Below, in pieces: positions 45,225 through 53,768 of a DNA stretch of 64,000 nucleotides. The notes beneath the pieces were generated by a model. It did no database searches, was not told the DNA's origin, and saw nothing but the letters and a program-made list of their open reading frames with translations. Position 1 is the stretch's first letter. Every line of letters starts with the position of its first letter. Where the stretch lies: the NCBI GenBank assembly GCA_009844425.1, contig VYBN01000019.1, positions 79,260 to 143,259 of the forward strand, in the 5' to 3' direction. The position numbers and the translations under genes were made by a program. The DNA is from Gammaproteobacteria bacterium. GTDB taxonomy: Bacteria > Pseudomonadota > Gammaproteobacteria > Steroidobacterales > Foliamicaceae.

Positions 45225-46286
45225 ATGAACGCAATGACGCAACTTCGGGACCTGCTCGAGGCACTGCGGCCACAGATTCCCGATTCCTTGCTCGCTGGAC
45301 GGGGTCGGGACCGACTGTTGCTGCGGGTCGGAGATTTTCCCGCAGCCGTCGCGGCGAACCTGTGCATCTTCGAACTGAGACTCGACGACCCGGAACCGGC
45401 TGCTGACTTCTCGCTCACCGTGACCTCCTCACAGGTCCCGCACCGCTACCTGGCGGCCACCGACGAGGCAGCGGCGACATCCCTGAAAGCTTCGCTCGAC
45501 GCCTATCTGGCCAGCAAGCCGGAAGCGTACAGATGGCTGATGCTCGAATACGATCTCATTGACATCCCCGAAGAGCGGAAAGCGGCTCCGGCGATCAATC
45601 TGCGATCGGACGCTTCGCTCACCCCGGGCGGCGCGATATTCGAACCGGCTCGCCTTGCCGGCACGCTCAGTCGTGTCTTTGGCCGGAGTGACGCGCGACA
45701 TGAACAGCGCGCGTTATCCCGCACATTTGCTGTGCTGCCCTCCGGCGCAGTAGTCACATTCGCCGCCGCCTTCCCCGAACGCACGCCCCGATCCGTCAGG
45801 CTGGTTGTCGCGGAGGTTTCGGCAGCTCAGGTGGGGCCATTTCTCGATCGACTCCGGTGGCCGGGTTCGATACCCACAGTTCTGCACTTCCTGTCGGAAC
45901 TCTACGATGTCTCCAACCGCTTCATGATGGCATTCGATGTTGCCCCTGAAGGCGCCCTGCCGCGACTGGGTTTCGAAATCTACCCGACTGCCGCCGGCGA
46001 CCGGGATTTTCGAGGCTTGCTCTCGGCCTGGCACACGACAAGGAGCTACCATTGGCGCGGCCTGATAGATCGGCTGGTGGAAATGGGATTGTGCTTGCAG
46101 GCGAAGGCCGACGGGCTTCTGTCCTGGCCGAAGCAACGCATCCTCTACGGGGCGAACGGAACCTGCGGGCTGCGCATGGGTATCAATCACATCAAGATCG
46201 TGATGGACGCGGAGCACTTGCGGTCAAAAGCCTACGCAGGTCTGCAGTGCTTCCCGCTGGCGCCCCAGTCGACCATTCTCTCGTAG
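45225..46286 (+). CDS. Unrecognised protein family of the peptide cluster, copy 2
   Basis: 353 residues; ATG with GAGGAAGAAAGG upstream. Paralogue of 35801-36871, by eye about 40 percent identical, with the same conserved blocks (IPDSLLAGRGRDRLLLRVGDFPAA, TPRSVRLVVAEV, GALPRLGFEIYP, GLLSWPKQR, MGINHIKIVMDAEHLRSKAYAGL). It follows the halogenase by 36 bp on the same strand and overlaps the convergent CmcJ copy 2 by 55 bp. Function unknown. Its pairing with halogenase here and methyltransferase there suggests a shared role on the precursor. Confidence 0.72.
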   Translation: MNAMTQLRDLLEALRPQIPDSLLAGRGRDRLLLRVGDFPAAVAANLCIFELRLDDPEPAADFSLTVTSSQVPHRYLAATDEAAATSLKASLDAYLASKPEAYRWLMLEYDLIDIPEERKAAPAINLRSDASLTPGGAIFEPARLAGTLSRVFGRSDARHEQRALSRTFAVLPSGAVVTFAAAFPERTPRSVRLVVAEVSAAQVGPFLDRLRWPGSIPTVLHFLSELYDVSNRFMMAFDVAPEGALPRLGFEIYPTAAGDRDFRGLLSAWHTTRSYHWRGLIDRLVEMGLCLQAKADGLLSWPKQRILYGANGTCGLRMGINHIKIVMDAEHLRSKAYAGLQCFPLAPQSTILS

Positions 46287-47170
46287 GGCCAGGATGACGG
46301 CCTGCCATCCGGATAGGAGGTCGGAATCTCGGCCTGGTACCTTGACTTCCTTTCTGGCGGATCGTCTTCAGCAAAGACCGCAGCGACCCGGGCTTCGACG
46401 GAACGTCGCCTCGGCGCATCGTCCCGGGTCGTCGGATCGTTGAAGGCCGTGTGAAAGGTCACCCGGGAGGCCGGATCCTCGATGCGGGAATCGTACTGCC
46501 GGAAGATCAGCGCCTCGCCAGGCTCCATTCCCGGAAAGAAGTGCCAGCACTGGGCCGTGTCATGAACGAGATGGTACAGCACCACGCGGGTGCTGGGCTC
46601 GGTCAGGCGCCGTCCATCGGAACTTATCATGTCGCCGGGAGAGACGGTCGCAGGGTCGCACATGGCAAGGGGCTTCGACTCGATCGCCCGCAGGGGGTCC
46701 GTGCTGCGCCATACGTTGTACACGCCGAAGTGACGGCGGTCCGGAATGTCAAGCACGTCCTCGACATACGGGGTCAGGTCTGCATGGGCCTTTTCCGCAT
46801 AGGTCCCGGCGCCTCCGGGCCAGACCGGCGCGCCGACCCGGAACTCGTGCTGCATGGTCCGTGCGGAAAGGCATCCTGTCGCCGCCATGACCAGCTCCGC
46901 GCAATGGTCGTAGAAGCGGGAGACAACGCTGTCGTGATCGCCGTAGTCGATGTCAATCGGCGCATCCACGAGCTCGAACCCCGTACGGCTGACGGTGGGC
47001 GCCTGTGCGAGGGCACGTGCGTCGTGAACCCGGATCGGCTTCATTACCATCATTTTCGAATGATCGGCGCCTTCCCCATGGTACGGCAGCCGAAATCCCC
47101 GGCATCCCGGCTTTACGAAGAGACTCTCCGAAACGACGAACGGCGTGTCCGGAAAGAGTGGAATGCCCAT
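46232..47170 (-). CDS. CmcJ/NvfI family oxygenase, copy 2
   Basis: 312 residues. Same blocks as copy 1: TPFVVSESLFVKPGCRGFRL, MQHEFRVG, HADLTPYVED (HxD), YNVWRSTDPLRAIESKPLAMCD, PGEALIFRQYDSR, FHTAFNDP. A predicted 2OG/Fe(II) oxygenase. It lies at the right edge of the locus, convergent with and overlapping unknown copy 2. The pair {CmcJ, unknown} therefore flanks both ends of the locus. Possible hydroxylation or desaturation of the core residues (inference). Confidence 0.75.
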   Translation of the reverse strand: MGIPLFPDTPFVVSESLFVKPGCRGFRLPYHGEGADHSKMMVMKPIRVHDARALAQAPTVSRTGFELVDAPIDIDYGDHDSVVSRFYDHCAELVMAATGCLSARTMQHEFRVGAPVWPGGAGTYAEKAHADLTPYVEDVLDIPDRRHFGVYNVWRSTDPLRAIESKPLAMCDPATVSPGDMISSDGRRLTEPSTRVVLYHLVHDTAQCWHFFPGMEPGEALIFRQYDSRIEDPASRVTFHTAFNDPTTRDDAPRRRSVEARVAAVFAEDDPPERKSRYQAEIPTSYPDGRPSSWPYERMVDWGASGKHCRPA

Positions 47171-47317
47171 CGTGACGCCGACCCTCTCAAAACGCCTCTT
47201 GGAAGCATGACTTTTCGGATGCCATATTATGCCGCTCTAGGCCGGATATTGCATGAGTAAGGCATGGCGGATCGCGCCCGGTCAAATTAGAATCTGGCAC
47301 GAGGGGAAAACGAAATC

Positions 47318-48514
47318 ATGAAACGCTCGACCCAGGTCGCGCTCGCCTCCCTGGCGGTATCGGCGGCCATCACGGCAGCGCTGCTGGCGACACGGCAGCC
47401 GATCGCCCCGAGCACGCCGGAGCCCGTGGCTCCTGCCGTGCGGGTGCTGCGCGTCAATCCCGGCAGCGAGCGCATGGTGGTCCACAGCCAGGGAACGGTA
47501 TTGCCCCGCACCGAAGCGGACCTGGTTCCCGAGGTTTCGGGCGCCGTGTTGTGGACATCTCCGAATCTCGTCGCCGGCGGTTATTTCCAGGCGGGCGAGA
47601 CGCTGCTGAGAATTGACGGCCGGGACTATCAGAACGCCCTGGAGCGGGCCCGCTCGGCGGTGGACCGCGCCATGGCGGAAGAGGAATTCGCCCGGTTCGA
47701 TCTGAAGCGCCTCCGGGAAATGGAGGCACGCAATCTCGTCAGCGCGTCCGATATCGAAACGGGGATCAGAGCCGCCCGGGTGGCCGAAGCGGACCTGGCC
47801 TCCGCCCGCGCGGCCTTGAGCCAGGCCGAACTCGATTTGTCCCGCACCGAACTGCGCGCCGCGTTCGCGGGCCTCGTGCGCAGCGAGCAGGTTGACCCGG
47901 GCCAGTTCGTGAGCCGCGGCGACGTTATCGCCAGGCTTTACGCGGTGGACTATCTGGAGGTGCGCCTGCCGATCGCGGATCAGCAGCTCGCCTACCTCGA
48001 CATACCGCCAATGCAGCGCGGGGAATTGGATGAATCGCTGGCCCCCGGGGTGGAGTTGTCCGCGGATTTCGCCGGACAGCACTACAATTGGCGCGGCCGC
48101 ATCGCACGCACAGAGGCGGAGATCGATGCGCGCAGCCGGATGGTGAACGTGGTGGCGCGAGTGCGCGCCGGCAACGGCGATCCACAATACGCGCCGCCGC
48201 CCGTGGGCCTGTTCGTGCAGGCCGAAATCCAGGGACGGTCCGCGGGCAATGTCGCGATCGTGCCCCGCTCTGCCATCCGCAACGGCAACCAGCTTCTGAT
48301 CGTGGACGAAAACGATCGCCTGCGGCTGCGCACGGTCAGCGTCGCCCGGATCTACGGCGACGACGCCTACATCGACGGCGGCCTGGAAAAGGGCGAACGG
48401 GTGTGCATTTCGGCGCTGCAGGCGGTGGTCGATGGCATGCGCGTTGAAGTGGTCATGGATGGCGTTTCCGCAGCGGCGGGCGCCGCCGATGCGGAGTCCG
48501 GCACGCCGAAATAG
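47318..48514 (+). CDS. RND efflux periplasmic adaptor subunit
   Basis: 398 residues. N-terminal anchor or signal (VALASLAVSAAITAALLAT), then the membrane-fusion-protein order: barrel-sandwich start GTVLPRTEADLVPEVSGAV, coiled-coil hairpin (about 105-180, ALERARSAVDRAMAEEEFARFDLKRLREME), lipoyl return LRAAFAGLVRSEQVDPGQFV and beta-barrel. It is 12 bp before the RND permease. It could help export in the neighbouring peptide locus, whose own HlyD adaptor is truncated, but RND and ABC adaptors are not normally interchangeable. Confidence 0.9.
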   Translation: MKRSTQVALASLAVSAAITAALLATRQPIAPSTPEPVAPAVRVLRVNPGSERMVVHSQGTVLPRTEADLVPEVSGAVLWTSPNLVAGGYFQAGETLLRIDGRDYQNALERARSAVDRAMAEEEFARFDLKRLREMEARNLVSASDIETGIRAARVAEADLASARAALSQAELDLSRTELRAAFAGLVRSEQVDPGQFVSRGDVIARLYAVDYLEVRLPIADQQLAYLDIPPMQRGELDESLAPGVELSADFAGQHYNWRGRIARTEAEIDARSRMVNVVARVRAGNGDPQYAPPPVGLFVQAEIQGRSAGNVAIVPRSAIRNGNQLLIVDENDRLRLRTVSVARIYGDDAYIDGGLEKGERVCISALQAVVDGMRVEVVMDGVSAAAGAADAESGTPK

Positions 48515-48526
48515 CAGCCCGGGACC

Positions 48527-51500
48527 ATGAAACGCACCATCGCCTGGTTCGTCGGCAACCCGGTCGCCACGAACCTCCTGATGACGATCCTCATTGTGAG
48601 CGGTCTGATTTCCGTCTTCCAGATCCGTCAGGAAGACCTGCCGCCAATAAAGTTGGATGTGGTGCTGGTTACGGTTCCCTACCTCGGCGCCGCGCCGGAG
48701 GAGGTGGAGAGCGGCGTCAGCGTGCGGATCGAAGAGGCGCTTGAGGGCGTCCAGGGAATCCACAGAGTGACCTCCACCTCCAGCGAAGGTGTCGCCTATG
48801 TTGGAGCGGAACTTGAAGCCGGCGCGTCCCTGGCCCAGGTAGCGAACGAGATCCAGAGCCGGGTGGATGCGATTTCCACCTTCCCGGCAGAGACGGAAAG
48901 ACCGGTCGTTTCGCTGGTGGCGCCGATCAACGATGGAGTTGAAATTGCCATCAGCGGCGACGCCGACGAACGCACGCTGAAGGAACTCGCGCTGGAGATG
49001 CGCGAAGAGATCGTCGCCATGAATGGCATTTCCAGCGTGGAGGTGGCCTATGTCCGCGCCGATGAAATCTCCATTGAGGTTTCCGAGCAGACACTGCGCC
49101 GGATGGGGCTGACATTCGACCAGGTTGCCAACGCGGTTCGGAACACGTCGCTCGATATGCCAGGCGGATCGATCAGGACAGGCGCCGGAGAAGTTCTGCT
49201 TCGGACCAGGGGTCAGGCCTACACCGCGGATGACCTCAAGGATGTCGTGGTGGTTTCCGGTGAGGATGGAACGCGGGTTTACCTGGAAGAGATTGCGGCA
49301 ATCGGTGATGGCTTTCAGGAAGGCGAGACCCGGGCCCGGTTCGACGGCAAACCCGCGGCGATTGTAAGGGTCAATCAGGTGGGCGATGAAGATTTGGTCG
49401 AGATCAGCGCCAGGGTCAGGGCATACGCCGAGGAGGCCCGCGCCCGCATGCCCGACGGAATTGCTGTGACCATCTGGCGGGACGAGTCCGAAACGCTGCG
49501 GGATCGAATCGACATTCTCCTTGGGGCGTCTTTCACAGGCTTGGCGCTGGTGCTGCTGCTGTTGTCCCTGCCGCTGCAATTTCGCGTGGCCATGTGGGTT
49601 GCCGCCGGAATTCCCATCGCCATACTCGGCACTATCGCCGTGTTCGGACCCTTGGATATCACGATCAGCACGCTGGTGGTGGTGGCCTTTATCCTGGCGC
49701 TCGGCATCGTGGTGGACGACGCGATTGTTGTGGGCGAGCGCATCTATGCCCACGAAATCCAGGGCAAGGACCGATTCGCGGCGGCCGTCGAAGGCACTGC
49801 CGAGGTTGCGGTTCCGGTCATTTTCGGCGTCCTTACGACTATCGCTGCCTTCACGCCGCTGATGTTCGCCCCCGGAAATCTGGGCCAGTTGCTGTCGGTC
49901 ATCGGGTACGTGGTTGCCATTTGCCTGGTTTTCAGCCTCATCGAGTCGCAGTTGATCCTTCCGGCTCACCTGGCGCACCGCAAGCAGCCGTCAGCGAAAG
50001 GCGGCGTTAACGCTGCCTCTCGCTTATGGCTGCGCTTTCAGCAACAGGTCGCGAGCGGGCTCGAACGGTTCACTCATGAGTGGTACGGCCCCGCCCTCGA
50101 GCGCGTGATCGAGTGGCGGCACACGGCGCTCGCAATCGGTTTGAGCATCCTTCTGCTTGCCCTCGGGCTGATTCTGGGCGGCCGGATACAGGTCCAGTTC
50201 CTGCCCGCCTTTGAAGGCGACAACATCATCGCTCAACTCGAAATGCCCGAGGGCGCCGATGTGGATCAAACTGCCCGCGCCGCCCGGCAAATCGAGGCGG
50301 CGGCCCTGGCATTGAAAGCCGAGCTGGATGCCGCGCATCCCGGCCGTCCTTCTCTCATCCGGCATTTGTTTACCTCGGTGGGCCAGTCTCTGGGTGGGCG
50401 TTTTCGAGATCGTCCCCAAAGCCATGTGGCCGAAGTGGCGCTTTCCATTCTTCCTCTGAGCGAACGCGGCGATATTTCAGTAACGGCAATGACCGGCCGT
50501 TGGCGCGAACTCGCGGGCCCGATCTACGACAGCGTTTCACTAACTTTCTCAACAACGGGCCTGACCGTGGGCGATGCGATCTCGATTCGCCTGCAGGGAC
50601 GCAACGTGGACGACCTGGCCCGCGCCGCAGCGGAGCTGCGCGGGGAATTGGCGCGTTTCGACGGAGTGCGGGATATCTCCGACTCGTTTCGGTCAGGCAA
50701 GCAGGAGGCCAGGCTTTCGCTCCGGCCCGAAGGCCGTCAACTGGGCCTGACGCTCAACGATCTGGCGCGTCAGGCGCGTCAGGCCTTCTACGGCGAAGAA
50801 GTGCAGCGCGTGCAGCGGGGCGCCGAGGACGTGCGGGTCATGGTGCGTTATCCGCAAGCGGAGCGGCGGTCGCTGGGCGATCTCGAAAACATGCGCATCC
50901 GCGCCGGGGATGGCGCGGAGATTCCATTCGCGGCCGTTGCCGACATCGAACTGGGCCGGGGCTATTCCGAAATAACCCGCGTAAACCGGCAGCGGGTGGT
51001 TACAGTGCGCGCTGACGTGGACCGCGAAGCCGTCACCCCGGAAGCGGTCCTGCGCTCGCTTGAAGACGGCGCCCTGCCTGAGATACTGTCCCGCTACCGC
51101 GGGATCAGTTACTCGCTTGCGGGCGAGCAGGAGGAGCAGAACGAGTCCGTTACCGGCCTGATCAACTTCATCCCTGTCGCGCTGCTGCTGATTTACGCGC
51201 TGCTCGCGATTCCATTGCGTTCCTATCTGCAGCCGCTGCTGATCATGAGCGTCATCCCTTTCGGCGCGGTGGGCGCCATCATCGGCCATATCGTCATGGG
51301 GGAGCAATTCATCATCACATCGATCTTCGGGCTGATTGCGCTGGCTGGCGTTGCGGTCAACTCCAGCCTGGTGCTGGTGGATTACGTCAATCGGCAGCGG
51401 CGCGCCGGCGTGGCTCTGCGCGTTGCCGTGCATCGCGCCTGCATCGTGCGTTTCCGGCCTATCCTGATCACATCAGCCACCACTTTCGCCGGCTTGATGC

Positions 51501-51673
51501 CCCTGATGCTCAACGACAACCCGGCAACCTTCTTCTTCGTGCCGATGGCGATATCTCTCGGCTGGGGCGTTCTATTCGCCACCGTTAACACCTGGCTCCT
51601 CCTGCCATGCCTCTATATGATCCTGGAGGACGCTCGCTCCACCAAACCCGCGCTGGCGCAGCACGCAGCCTGA
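48527..51673 (+). CDS. RND efflux transporter permease
   Basis: 1048 residues, standard for the AcrB/HAE family. N-terminal IAWFVGNPVATNLLMTILIVSGLISV is TM1. Two sets of TM helices (about 340-500 and 860-1030) flank the porter domains; the TM4 region IVVDDAIVVGERIY carries the Asp pair of the proton relay. The subgroup with KLDVVLVTVPYLGAAPEEVESGV is usual for less-characterised RND pumps. No outer-membrane TolC gene follows; the next gene is convergent. Confidence 0.93.
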   Translation: MKRTIAWFVGNPVATNLLMTILIVSGLISVFQIRQEDLPPIKLDVVLVTVPYLGAAPEEVESGVSVRIEEALEGVQGIHRVTSTSSEGVAYVGAELEAGASLAQVANEIQSRVDAISTFPAETERPVVSLVAPINDGVEIAISGDADERTLKELALEMREEIVAMNGISSVEVAYVRADEISIEVSEQTLRRMGLTFDQVANAVRNTSLDMPGGSIRTGAGEVLLRTRGQAYTADDLKDVVVVSGEDGTRVYLEEIAAIGDGFQEGETRARFDGKPAAIVRVNQVGDEDLVEISARVRAYAEEARARMPDGIAVTIWRDESETLRDRIDILLGASFTGLALVLLLLSLPLQFRVAMWVAAGIPIAILGTIAVFGPLDITISTLVVVAFILALGIVVDDAIVVGERIYAHEIQGKDRFAAAVEGTAEVAVPVIFGVLTTIAAFTPLMFAPGNLGQLLSVIGYVVAICLVFSLIESQLILPAHLAHRKQPSAKGGVNAASRLWLRFQQQVASGLERFTHEWYGPALERVIEWRHTALAIGLSILLLALGLILGGRIQVQFLPAFEGDNIIAQLEMPEGADVDQTARAARQIEAAALALKAELDAAHPGRPSLIRHLFTSVGQSLGGRFRDRPQSHVAEVALSILPLSERGDISVTAMTGRWRELAGPIYDSVSLTFSTTGLTVGDAISIRLQGRNVDDLARAAAELRGELARFDGVRDISDSFRSGKQEARLSLRPEGRQLGLTLNDLARQARQAFYGEEVQRVQRGAEDVRVMVRYPQAERRSLGDLENMRIRAGDGAEIPFAAVADIELGRGYSEITRVNRQRVVTVRADVDREAVTPEAVLRSLEDGALPEILSRYRGISYSLAGEQEEQNESVTGLINFIPVALLLIYALLAIPLRSYLQPLLIMSVIPFGAVGAIIGHIVMGEQFIITSIFGLIALAGVAVNSSLVLVDYVNRQRRAGVALRVAVHRACIVRFRPILITSATTFAGLMPLMLNDNPATFFFVPMAISLGWGVLFATVNTWLLLPCLYMILEDARSTKPALAQHAA

Positions 51674-51686
51674 GGCCGCGCCGCGC

Positions 51687-52502
51687 CTAGAAGGGGGTGT
51701 CGCCGGAGACGGAGGCGCGCTGCATCTTGCGGTGCTGCGGCCAGTAGTCGGCCAGCGCGTAATGGGAAGTGCAGCGATTGTCCCAGATCGCCAGCGTGCC
51801 TGGGCGCCAGCGCAGCCGCACGCAGAATTCGGGAGTTTCGATGTGCCGGAAAAGGAACTCCAGCAGGTTTTCGCTTTCCTGCGGAGTGAAGCCGTTGATG
51901 AAATTGGTGAAGAAGCGGTTGACGAACAGCGACTTGCGGCCGGTTTGCGGGTGGGTCCTCACCAGCGGATGCGTGGCCGGCGGAAATATTTTCTTGAATT
52001 CCTCTATCGCTTCCTCGGCGTTGTCCCAGGTCCTTACGATCGGCTCGTAGTAGCCGAGTATGGTGTGGGTGCAAGTCAGGCTGCCGAGTATCCGCTTCAT
52101 TTCGTCCGACAGGGATTCGTAGGCGCTGTAGTTGCAGGCCCACATCGTGTCGCCGCCGCCGTCGGGCACCACCAGCGCGTGCAGCATGTGCAGCGCCGGA
52201 GGTTGCGCCAGGCCGGTCATGTCCTGGTGAAAGGTGTTGAGCGTGGGCGGCTTGCTCTTGTCGTTCTCCAGAAACAGCAGTTCCTGGTACTTGTGCGCCA
52301 GCGCCGGCTGAATGAAGCTTTCGCCGAATCGCCGGGAAAACTCCACGAGTTCTTCTCCGTTCAGGCCCTGATCCCGGAAAAACAGAACTCTGTGTTCCAG
52401 TATTCCTTTTTCTATCTCGTCGATGACGGCCTGTGCAAGGTCCGGGGAAAGCTCGATGCCCGAAACCTCGGCGCCCAGTTTTGCGACTCGCTCAAAATTC
52501 AT
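51687..52502 (-). CDS. TauD/TfdA family Fe(II)/2OG dioxygenase
   Basis: 271 residues. LEHRVLFFRDQGLNGEELVEFSRRFG is the family start. Iron ligands are in NTFHQDMT (HxD) and CTSHYAL (distal His), and the 2OG-binding Arg in RKMQRASV. The region DTMWACNYSAYESLSDEM is typical of TauD-like enzymes. Substrates of the family include taurine, alkylsulfates and aryloxyacetates; none can be chosen here. Three bp after the GxHxG hydrolase-like gene, so co-transcribed. Confidence 0.9.
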   Translation of the reverse strand: MNFERVAKLGAEVSGIELSPDLAQAVIDEIEKGILEHRVLFFRDQGLNGEELVEFSRRFGESFIQPALAHKYQELLFLENDKSKPPTLNTFHQDMTGLAQPPALHMLHALVVPDGGGDTMWACNYSAYESLSDEMKRILGSLTCTHTILGYYEPIVRTWDNAEEAIEEFKKIFPPATHPLVRTHPQTGRKSLFVNRFFTNFINGFTPQESENLLEFLFRHIETPEFCVRLRWRPGTLAIWDNRCTSHYALADYWPQHRKMQRASVSGDTPF

Positions 52503-52505
52503 GAT

Positions 52506-53444
52506 TCATTGATCCAGAAATTCGCGGGAAACGTTGGCCAGCCGGTCCGCACCCACATCGAACGCCCCGTGGCTCAGTTCGGGCATTTCCACTACCCGCA
52601 CATCCTTCAGCAGTCTGGCGGCTTCGCGGGACTGTTCCTGGAGATTGCCGTGGGTGTTGGGCACCAGCACGGGCTGGCGCACCAGAGGAAGGCGCTCCTC
52701 GGCCGGATAACTGAACACGCTGTGATAGGCCCACCATGCGTAAGGGCCCGACTGCAGGTGATCGACAAAGTGCGATGCGCCGCGTTGCAACGATACATCG
52801 GGGTGCCGATCGGTCACCCAGAAGCGCCACACCTCCATGGCGTTCGAGCCATCTTCCTTGAGTTCGCTCGGCCGCGCGTACTGCTCATAAAGCGCCTCGC
52901 GCTCCTCGCCAACGCGAAAGGGGATGCCGGGCAGCACCAGGCGGCGCACCAGATCCGACCGGACAATGGCCAGTTCCGCGGCGATGAAGGTTCCCGTGTG
53001 GTAGCCGATCACGTCCACGGCGCCTTCGCCATCCGCCCCGTAGCCGAGTGCGTCCAGCGTATCGGCCGCAGCGCCGGCCAGTTCGCTCATCGGCTGCGGT
53101 TCGGGCGGCGGATCCGATCGGCCGTAGCCCGGCGTATCCATCGCCATGACCCGCCGGTCGGCGCTCATCACCAGCACGTAATCGCGATAGAAGTCCCCCG
53201 ACAGAGCCGTGGGATGAAAGCACATCAACGGCGTGCGCCGTGCGGTTTCATCAAGGGATTCGGCTATATGCACATGCACCTGGCCGAAGCGCCCGTCCAC
53301 ATAGCGCCGGCGGATCCGCCGGCGCGCCGCAACGTGGCCGTCGGCGCCGGCAAGCGCCCACGGCCAGGCTAACGCCACAGGCGCCGAGATCAGTCCCTGC
53401 ACTATCCTCCGGCGGACGAGGCCGCCGGCTTCCCGTATTGCCAT
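52506..53444 (-). CDS. Alpha/beta hydrolase-fold protein with GxHxG elbow, copy 2
   Basis: 312 residues with a possible N-terminal Tat-like or signal region (RRRIVQGLISAPVALAWPWALAGADG). CFHPTALSGDFYRDYV, MDTPGYGRSDPP and IGYHTGTFIAAELA show the hydrolase fold with His in place of the nucleophilic Ser, as in 27265-28062; a shared late block WAYHSVFSYPAEERLPLVRQPVLV confirms paralogy. The late PELSHGAFDVG may hold the catalytic His. Coupled to the TauD-type gene. Confidence 0.75.
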   Translation of the reverse strand: MAIREAGGLVRRRIVQGLISAPVALAWPWALAGADGHVAARRRIRRRYVDGRFGQVHVHIAESLDETARRTPLMCFHPTALSGDFYRDYVLVMSADRRVMAMDTPGYGRSDPPPEPQPMSELAGAAADTLDALGYGADGEGAVDVIGYHTGTFIAAELAIVRSDLVRRLVLPGIPFRVGEEREALYEQYARPSELKEDGSNAMEVWRFWVTDRHPDVSLQRGASHFVDHLQSGPYAWWAYHSVFSYPAEERLPLVRQPVLVPNTHGNLQEQSREAARLLKDVRVVEMPELSHGAFDVGADRLANVSREFLDQ

Positions 53445-53768
53445 ACTTTCGTACCCTCCAGAGCCGCAGTCACCGGCTCACGCCCACGGCATCTTATCAG
53501 GCGCGGACGCAACGCATCCGCCCTCCACTTGGGCTATACTCCTGTGGAGGAAGCCGCCGGTGGGGATCGAACCCACTACTCCCGGTTGACAAGGCAGGGG
53601 CAGGCGCCAGCCCGGCGGCATCCATCCTTCATTTTCGCACAGCGGCAATGTAGCGCTGTTGCCCCTTTTGGAGGTTCGGACTAAGCTGCGTCACGGCGCG
53701 GTTCCGTCCGCCGCACAAGACACAAGCGCTTCGCCGTAAGCTGCTGCGTTATCCTGTCGTTACTCACC
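53445..53768. other. Intergenic region with a tRNA-like sequence (53553-53619)
   Basis: On the minus strand 53553-53619 has a 7-bp acceptor-like pairing (GCCGCCG/CGGCGGC) and a perfect T-arm (GTGGG-TTCGATC-CCCAC), but no convincing anticodon or D arm, only about 67 nt, and no CCA at the right place. On the plus strand a TATACT lies just upstream. I regard it as a tRNA-like remnant or another structured RNA, not a functional tRNA. The rest of the region is the divergent promoter space of the hydrolase and the TonB receptor. Confidence 0.3.

Noticed and set aside
47282-49978. 898-residue minus-strand ORF
   Set aside because: Antisense to the RND adaptor and permease; His/Arg/Gly/Gln-rich shadow.
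53553-53619. Functional tRNA on the minus strand
   Set aside because: T-arm and acceptor stem are convincing, but no anticodon stem or D arm can be drawn, the length is short and CCA is not placed. Reported only as tRNA-like.
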